From Micractinium sp. NFX-FRZ (taxonomy: Eukaryota; Chlorophyta; Trebouxiophyceae; Chlorellales; Chlorellaceae), in contig JAPTJF010000637.1 of NCBI GenBank assembly GCA_029339195.1, positions 1 to 25,856 on the forward strand: 25,856 nucleotides of DNA, written 5' to 3'. Shown in pieces: positions 19,387 to 25,856 of the stretch. Under the pieces are notes generated by a model. That model was not told the origin of the DNA and searched no databases. It saw only the letters and a program-made list of their open reading frames with translations. The translations under genes were made by a program, and so were the position numbers. How positions within the stretch are numbered: position 1 is the first letter of the stretch; every line of letters starts with the position of its first letter.

Positions 19387-20514
19387 CCGCTCTCACCCGC
19401 GACGTCTTCGGCGGCATGGGCCGCTGCGAGTGATGCTGCGTGGGTCCCTCACATCACTCACCCAGCCTACGCCCCCCGTCAATGCACAGCAGCAAGAGTT
19501 GGAGCCCCACATGTTCACCACCCCTCGCCGCGCTCCTCCCTATTACACCTGCCGTTGCTCTCCCCGCCCCTCCACTGCCCGCAGGCCGCCCTCCCGCCGC
19601 TCCGCGCTCAGCCGCCCAGCTGGCGCCGCCGCCCTGCCCCCCTGCAGCAGCCAGCGGGCACCCGCTAGCAGCCCCGGGGCTGGTGCAGGCTCACCCGCCC
19701 CAGCCACTCGTGGCGGCTTCATCCAGGGCCGGCCTGTCTCACCCACCTGGGGGCCAGCACCTGGCATCGTCCCTTGGGCCTCTTGCTTTCCCCAGCAGCA
19801 CGCAGCCCTGGCCGCTGTGCAGCCCGGCCCTCAGCTTGGCGGGCAGCAAGCGTCCCAGGGAAGGCGGCCCTGACGGCAACGGCGCGCCCGGGCAGCAGCA
19901 GCAACAGCAGCAGCAGCAGTGCCGGCGGCCCACGCCGTGGCAGCAGCAGCCGCCGCTGCAGCAGCAGCGGCGGGGCGCCGCCGCAGCACCCGGCCTGCCC
20001 ACAGAGAGCTCCCTCCAGCTGCCGACCCCAACTGTGGCACCAAGGGGTGGCCCCTCAGCAGCAATGCTGGCGCCATCAAACGGCGGGGCAGGCAGGATGC
20101 AGCAGCAGGCAGCGGTTGCGACGGGGAGCACGCGCCAGCGGTGAGTGGGGCGCAGCGCTGCCTCCACTGCTGCCTCGAATTGTGTGGTCCCAGCCGGCTT
20201 GCCGTGTTGTCCCATGCCCCGTGCATCGGCCCGCCAGTCACGCTTGTCCTGGATGCTATAGCAGAGGGAGGCTCAGCACATGCCACCCAGCCCAGCTCTG
20301 ACCTCACTACCACCCTGCCTCCCCGCCCTCCCTCCCCAACCACCTGCCCCCATCCTGCGTCAGGCCGGCTGCGGCGCACCACCGCCCGGAGGCCGATGCT
20401 GTGAGCCAGAGCATGGCCGACGCTCTCGTGCGCCACCTGCCCCCGGAAGATGCGGCGAGGCTGCACGAGGCGCGCGCTTTCCTCTCCAGCTTCCACCTCC
20501 CCAGCAGCCCCTGA
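18383..20514 (+). CDS. low-complexity Q/P/A-rich protein of unknown function (4 exons, 407 aa)
   Basis: Exons 18383-18492, 18912-19318, 19585-20140 and 20364-20514 join in phase (1224 nt). The start MELEELFGAAG has an A-rich context (aaaATGg); an in-frame ATG at 18350 is an alternative. A short hydrophobic helix (ALDALVLVAEVALLAG) ends exon 2. Exon 3 is Pro/Ala/Gln-rich, with the basic patch GSKRPRE before a nine-Gln run. The C-terminal exon (SMADALVRHLPPEDAARLHE, then ARAFLSSFHLPSSP) looks like a helical segment and is the best-formed part. Disorder plus poly-Gln and a basic patch would suit a nuclear or transcription-associated protein, but that is a guess and no family is recognised. Confidence 0.6.
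19355..19384 (+). repeat. (CAG)10 repeat in an intron
   Basis: Ten perfect CAG units lie in the second intron of the Q/P/A-rich gene. A separate coding CAG/CAA run near 19891-19918 makes the poly-Gln tract in exon 3. Confidence 0.9.
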
Positions 20515-21428
20515 GGCGACAGCTGGCGGGCAGTGGGCGAGTGCCATCAGCCATAAGTGCCCGCAGCTTTGACAGGACCGGGCGTGCGGCTCGCGCGCCT
20601 CTCTGCCGCTGTCGGCTGCGGTGTTCCTCGCCGCACACGGCGCCAGCCGCGCACGCGCCGATGCGCTGCTGCCTCACACGCTCTGAAGGCACGCAGTCCG
20701 AAGGCACACTCTCACCCCACATGCTGCAGCTCAAACCAGATCCCTTGCCCAGAGCCTGCCCAAGGAGGGAGCCCATGGGGCCGCCCAGCCGCTGCCCCGT
20801 CCAGCCTCCACCAGAAATGCACCAACCAAACAGGGCACAGGAGACCCACGCCACCTGGCAAATGCACAGCGCCTACCCCACAGCTGGCAGCGCGATGCTG
20901 CCAGCTGCCGACATCCTCCCTGATTTCATCTGAGTCTGCAACTGATGTGTGTGCGTTCGCCCATTCGTCGATCTGCAGAATTGAACACAACCCTTGCTCG
21001 TGCTACCAGCAAATCAGCCTGTGGCCGCCACTGCCCGTGCAGGCCTTTCGTGTTCAGTGTGCCCCTTTTCATTCCATGCACATCCCCCCTGCCCTTCTGT
21101 CCCCTCCCCCCTTCTGATTGCCCCAACTCCTCAGCGTTCCACCATCGGCCCACTCATGCCCTGCACACTTCCACCATCAACCCACTCACGCCCTGCTCAC
21201 ACACGCCTGGCGCTTTTGGCTCCCACCCACAACTAGCTTGCGCCCCCACCCATCACTGCCTTGTGCCCTCCCGCCCCCCACCATGACTGCTTTCCAGCCA
21301 CCCATCACCCAATCCCCAATACTACAGCTCCCATCATAGCACTTGTGGGCAAGCAATGCACCCCCGCTGCTGCCCAAGTGACACCAGTTTGCTGTGCCTG
21401 CCCCCCCTGGCCAGCAGTCTCCTGTTGG

Positions 21429-21433
21429 TTACA
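21429..21433 (-). terminator. putative polyadenylation signal TGTAA of the GT15 gene
   Basis: TTACA on the + strand is TGTAA on the - strand, about 635 bases past the GT15 stop. That implies a long 3' UTR, which is not unusual for green algae. Confidence 0.4.
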
Positions 21434-21989
21434 CCGTTCCTGCAAGTAGTACAAGCAACAAAGGGGTGCAGGCAACGAGGGGTGGGAAAAAGGGCGGGAG
21501 ACTAAACATCAACAGTTGGCCATTCAACTTAGTGTGCAGAAATGTGCACAGGTGTGCCAGCAACAGTAGTTCAGTGCGGGAGCATGCGGGAGTTCGAACA
21601 AAAGGGAGGGGAAAGAATAGAGGGGGGCGGGGGTTGAGTTTTGTGTTGGGCTTGATTATCGGGGGGCCACAGGTGGCACAAAATGGGCGGTGTGTGAGGT
21701 GGTGCACGAAGTCGGTATAATTACTGGCGATCAAAGTCAGCATAATGGGTGCAGTGATAATGCAGTGCACAATTGCCACAAGCACCGGGCGGGCCAAGGG
21801 GCCGACATCAAACAGGCTAGTTTAAAGGCTTGGTGGGGGGCCATGCATGTCGGGTGAACACTGAAGCCGCACAACGGCTCATGCCAGGCAGAACACAGAG
21901 CAAGGAACAGGTGCAACACGTGTCACGTGCGGTGAATCTCCTGCGCCGCTGGTCTGCCCGCCTGCCGCCCGCTGGACCGGACAGGGCAT

Positions 21990-22018
21990 TCGAGTGCTGC
22001 CAGGCGCGTGAGGAAGCG
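21990..22018 (-). repeat. copy of part of the last GT15 exon, downstream of its stop
   Basis: 24 of 29 bases match 22117-22145 in the last exon, offset by 127 bases. The copy reads RFLTRLAALE where the exon reads [10 protein letters not shown], preceded in both by a CQ codon pair. It lies beyond the stop codon, so it is 3' UTR. Confidence 0.75.
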
Positions 22019-22067
22019 GCGCAGGCCGGCCTGGCAGGCCTGCCGGGGGCGGATGTCAGTTGCGCCG

Positions 22068-25000
22068 CTAGCGCTGGTCCTGCCGGGCGTCGCCCAGCCG
22101 GCCAAGGGAGCGGCGCTCCAGAGCGGCCAGGCGCGAGAGGAAGTGCCGCTGGCAGGCGGGCTGCGCCCCGGGCACGCCATCCCAGTGGGGATTGCACGTG
22201 CAGCGACGGCGGGCCTCGGGCTCAAGGGGGCTGCAGCACCGAGGGAGCCAGGGGGGGGATGAGGGAGTCGGATGTTATGGTGGTGGGTGCGCCTGGGACG
22301 AGGGTGCAGGCGCAGCGGCGGGGGGACTGCAGGGCTGCAGAGGGCTGCAGCAGGAGGGCTGAGAGGCCAGGCAGTGCTAGAGGGGTGCACCCAGACTGAG
22401 CAAGCTTGTTGTTGCGTGGCTGGGGATGCAGCGGGCTTGCCGGCACTGGGATTGGGGCCAAGAGCAGAGCAGGTGCCAGGCAGGGCAAGCGCCTCCCACA
22501 TGCGTTCATTGGGAGGCATGTGTGGCTGGGGAGGCAGCGGGCTTGCTGTTGCTAGGACCGGGGCAGAGAGGGGCATGCTCTCAGGGAGGTCTCCCGCACG
22601 CGCACAGGGAGGCAGGCGGGCACCGGCGAGCTGCACGTATGCGGCACAGCACTGCTGTTCCACGTGGGCATGCGGGCCACCAACTGCGCCGCCAGCGAGC
22701 GGTGCAGTGCTGGCGGCAGCCACAGCACAGCACTGCCCATGCATGCGAGCCTCATGGGCCAATGAGTGCTCAGGCACAGCAGCAAGAGCAGCACAGGCAG
22801 CAGCAGTGGGGGAGAGGGGGCTTACCAGTGGGCCCAGCTGCCGTGGGCATACCCAATGTCTTTTGCCCACCAAATCTGGGATCGGTCCAGCAGAACCGCT
22901 GCTGCCAGCGTGTGCACCGGCGCATCGCCCCACCTGCGGAGCGGGCAGGGGGGCGGGCAGAGGGGCAGCGCTTTCGGTGAGCAGGGGCGGGCAGGGGGGC
23001 GGCGCTTACGGTGAGCAGGGGCGGGTGGGCAGGCACACGCTGCAGCGCCGCCACTTGGCCAGCCTCTAAATTGCCACTTGGCCAGCCTCTAAAGTGCATC
23101 GCCAGGTGGGCGGCAGGATCAGCCCATCCATCCACCCACCCACCCACCCACCCACCCGTCCACCCATTTTCCAACGTTTGCCGGGCGACAGGAATAGCCT
23201 GCCCATCCATCCATCCATCCACCCACCCACCCACCCACCCACCCATCCACCCATTCACCAAAGTTTGCTCACCGCTCGTAAAAGAAGCCCCCCGCCTGGT
23301 CCAGGTGGGCAAACAGCTGGCGGTAGGCGGGGCTGCGGAAGAACGCCAGGCGGCCAATCTCAAAGTTGGACCAAAAGTGGCAGCCAGTGTAGCGCCCGTC
23401 CAGCCAGCTGCTGCCTTGGACACCGCTGCCGCTGCTGCTGCTGACGGCCAGGGCGGCGCCCTTTGTGCTGCCCCCCCGCAGCAGGCGGGGCAGCCGCAGG
23501 GGCAGGGCGAGCATGCTGCCGCCCCACCGCCCTTCTGCCTCCTCTTCCTCCTCCTCTTCCTCCTCCGCCGTGCCTCCCTCCAGAAAGGCGGGCAGCAGGC
23601 TGTTGGGTGCCAGGTGGTGCGGGTTGGCGGCCAGCCACTGCTGCACCGTGGGCCAGAGGCTGGGGATGGTGGCGGGGACCTCACTCATCTGCGGGTCCCT
23701 AGAAGAAGAGCGGGAGGGAGGGAGGGAGGAGCGAGCAAGGTGAGGAGCAAGGTGAGGGGTGAGAAAGGGGGAGCCAAATGTGGGTGGGCGGGTGGGCGGC
23801 AGGCGGGCGGGGCGGGTGCATGGGTGTGCCGGCGGGCTGGCGGTCACGGGGGGAAGGCGGGACGGGGCAGGGCAGAGTTGAAGGCACACGCAAGCGAGCC
23901 TAAACCCCCCCAAAAACCCAACCCAGGCAGCATACCTGTGACATGCAGTCCTGAGGCATGCAGGCAAGCAGGCATCCCACCTGCACACCCACCCAGGCGT
24001 CGCACCTGCCCCACCCGTCCCTTGCCACTCTGCCCACCCTCCAGCCCCACCCACCGGCCACCCATCGCCCCCCACCTTTCACCAGCCTGCCTGCCCACCC
24101 ACCACACAGTATTCCACCCACCACGATGGTCCAGGCCAGGCTCTGGTTGGCCGCCTCCATTGCCCTGAACGGGTCCTGCCCCTGCTCCAGGTCACAAGTG
24201 AAGTGCACATCTGGCTCCACCCGCCAGTACCAGTCAAACCCCGCCAACAGCGGGTGGTCAAAGAAGAACCCGGAAAAGTACCTGGGGAGAGGGTGCGGCG
24301 GGGCGGGGTGGGCGGGAGTCAAGGGGTGGGGGAGCATTCAGCAGGGCAGGGCGGCGGGGGCGGTCGGAAAAGAGTGGTGTGTGTGTGGGTGGCCGGGCTG
24401 CGGAGGGGGGAACGCTGCTGCAGAGGTGCAGCGCTCTACGCCGCCACCACTGGACACGCGCGCCACCCCGCGCCCTTTCCCCGCCATCCTGCCATCCACC
24501 GGCCGCCCTGCCTGCACGATGCGCTCTCGCCTACACTCCACCTTTTCCCCACCCGCCCTGGGTCAGGCAGCGCTGCCCCACCCACCTGCACATGAAGCGG
24601 TAGCTCTCGCTGCCGCCATACGGCATGCGACCACGGGCCTCGGCTCGCAGCTCTGCTGCCAGGGTCTGGTTGATGTGTGGGGGATATGACCTGCGGGTTG
24701 TGGGGTGTGCAGAGAAGGGAAAGGTGTTTGGGGGTGAAGGGCAGGGAGGGGTGCGAAGCTGGGCTGGGCAGGGCAGGGCAAGGCAGGGAAGCGGGCAAGC
24801 AGGGATTTGGAGGGGACATGCGCGCGCCGCACGCTGACGCCCCAACACCCAGGCACCCGCCCGCCCACCAGTGCTGGCGCGGGACGGTGCCGAAGAAGGA
24901 CGGTGCTGAGCTGGCGGCGGCGGCGGCCTGCCGGAACTCTGGAGAGAACGGCTGGTCGTTGAGGTATCTGCAGGCACAACATAGTTTATGTTTGTAATCG

Positions 25001-25715
25001 CAGGGGGTGTGCAGCGGTTGGGGGCGGGATGGTGCAGGGTGGCCTTGTTGCGTAGCTGCGGCAGGCTCAGGAGAAAGAGGCGGTGAGAGGGGAGAGGGAG
25101 AGGGGGGCATTGTGGGTGGCAGGCGTGTGGGTGGCGGGCATGCGGTGGGACGTGGAATATTCTTGGGGATGTGTGGAGAGGGGTGTCGGGAGATGCAGGG
25201 GTGTGCCGCCAGCCCGGGGGGGGTGCCAACCCCCGTTCCCGGGGGAAGGCTTACAACACCTCGGCGTACAGGTGAAGCAGACCGCGCAGCTTGCGCAATG
25301 CAGCCACGGCCATGCAGCTGTTGTACCCTGCCAGGCACCCGCATGCCCGCCCGGGCACCCACATGTACGGGTAGGGGGAGGGCCTGCGCGCGTTGAAGCG
25401 CCGCTCCAGCTGCGCCACACTCCCAAGCACCCCCTTCAAGTCGCTGTTTCGTGCAAGCACCAGGATGCAGGCTCGTGGCTTGCCCGCCGGCCAGGCATCC
25501 AGCAGCACAGTCACTGCTGCAAGGGTGCTGTCGCCGTCGTCGCCGTCACCGCCTGTCGGCAGCTCGCCCGCAGAGGCCGCTGCCAGCCGCCGGGCAGAGG
25601 GACCGGAATTTTCACGGACGCCGGAGAATCTAAGAAGACAAAAGAACGCGGCCAGGGAAGCCAGGACCAGGCCGGCCGGCGCGCTTCTGCAGCCTCCTGG
25701 CGCCCCTGGCGACAT
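22068..25715 (-). CDS. GT15-family (Kre2/Mnt1-like) alpha-1,2-mannosyltransferase (7 exons, 465 aa)
   Basis: Likely transfers mannose from GDP-mannose in alpha-1,2 linkage to glycoprotein glycans in the Golgi. Exons on the - strand: 25715-25369, 24967-24869, 24690-24586, 24281-24122, 23688-23273, 22933-22826 and 22230-22068 (1398 nt). A single membrane segment near residues 14-30 makes it a type II protein. Family blocks in order: [13 protein letters not shown] with [27 protein letters not shown], whose EPD (206-208) is the metal-site motif; [18 protein letters not shown] (340-349, conserved Glu347); [12 protein letters not shown] (H383); and the C-terminal RRRCTCNP. An insertion at about 275-335 with nine glutamates separates two core blocks. 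The start is the first ATG; translation opened further upstream would need GTG. GT15 is best known from fungi. Confidence 0.93.
22940..23270 (-). repeat. GT15 intron 5: duplicated (CCCA/CCAT)n blocks and donor flank
   Basis: Two (CCCA)n/(CCAT)n tracts (about 23128-23167 and 23202-23257 on +) are each followed by a related word, cccattttccaacgtttgc and cccattcaccaaagtttgc. The second adjoins the true donor of exon 5, so the donor-proximal intron is duplicated. Further left, ccacttggccagcctctaaa and cggtgagcaggggcggg each occur twice in tandem. None of this is coding. Confidence 0.8.
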
Positions 25716-25856
25716 CTTCACGGGAGCCAGGGGCGATCAGAGCAGGTCGACCTCACCTTCCGTCCGTTTACAGTTTGACATAGGGCTGGGGCCTAATCCA
25801 CGTCAGCAGCTTGCGAAGCCATTAATAGATCTAAACGAACCCGCATTAGCTAATAG
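25716..25856. other. 5' flank of the GT15 gene
   Basis: This is the sequence upstream of the GT15 start codon, read on the - strand. It should include leader and part of the promoter. No clear TATA box or other motif is recognised before the window ends. Confidence 0.4.

Larger units (their letters stand above)
20515..22067. other. convergent intergenic region (3' UTRs)
   Basis: This 1.55 kb lies between the stop of the + strand gene at 20514 and the stop of the - strand GT15 gene at 22068, so it should be mostly two 3' UTRs. No TGTAA is seen on the + strand. A small tandem repeat (caccatc..cccactca.gccctgc) lies near 21137-21200, and 21640-21780 is less GC-rich than its surroundings. Open frames here lack coding character. 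Confidence 0.5.

Noticed and set aside
20280..20933. 217-codon + frame overlapping the end of the Q/P/A-rich gene
   Set aside because: It is a different frame from the phased last exon, with Pro/Arg/Cys-rich shadow composition.
21923..22933. 336-codon - strand open frame containing the last GT15 exons
   Set aside because: It reads the GT15 exons in a wrong frame. The spliced model matches the family blocks and this one does not.
23128..23257. Telomere-like or CRISPR-like array of CCCA/CCAT units
   Set aside because: The units are 4-base microsatellites, not CCCTAAA telomere repeats, and there are no spacers between equal repeats. It is intronic.

Overview
This window is nuclear DNA of a eukaryotic green alga, most likely a high-GC chlorophyte of the Chlorella/Coccomyxa type. 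The signs are intron-dense genes whose exons join in frame at GT-AG (and a few GC-AG) sites, C-rich polypyrimidine tracts before CAG acceptors, coding sequence rich in Ala, GCG/GCC and CAG, and TGTAA, the chlorophyte polyadenylation signal, after three of the genes. The species assignment is inference. Simple ATG-to-stop reading is misleading here, so all gene models below were spliced by hand, and codon phase was checked at every junction.

Layout, left to right: (1) at 3-173, the possible 3' end of an upstream + strand gene, then about 1.2 kb without a recognisable gene. (2) At 1361-11673 (+), METE, the cobalamin-independent methionine synthase: 21 exons, 803 aa. All zinc-ligand and active-site residues sit at the E. 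coli MetE positions minus 3, except the last zinc cysteine. Intron 5 holds a tRNA-like cloverleaf. (3) At 12369-14564 (+), a four-exon, 415-aa unrecognised, probably nuclear protein. (4) At about 15045-18099 (+), an Ala-rich helical protein of at least 753 aa with a C-terminal MYND zinc finger; its 5' end is unresolved. (5) At 18383-20514 (+), a four-exon, 407-aa low-complexity Q/P/A-rich protein of unknown function. (6) At 22068-25715 (-), a seven-exon, 465-aa type II membrane glycosyltransferase of family GT15 (Kre2/Mnt1-type alpha-1,2-mannosyltransferase), convergent with gene 5.

The genes do not form a pathway. METE makes methionine in the cytosol, GT15 should act in the Golgi, and the others are unassigned.

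The most unusual property is structural. Many introns, and the region after the GT15 stop codon, carry diverged tandem copies ('echoes') of the adjoining exon end and splice site. In METE, introns 6, 8, 9, 11, 15, 17 and 19 contain them, including a decayed whole-exon copy and a 29/30-identical exon 3' end. In GT15 they occur in intron 5 and beyond the last exon. This suggests introns here grow by local tandem duplication across splice sites. METE also uses two GC-AG introns.
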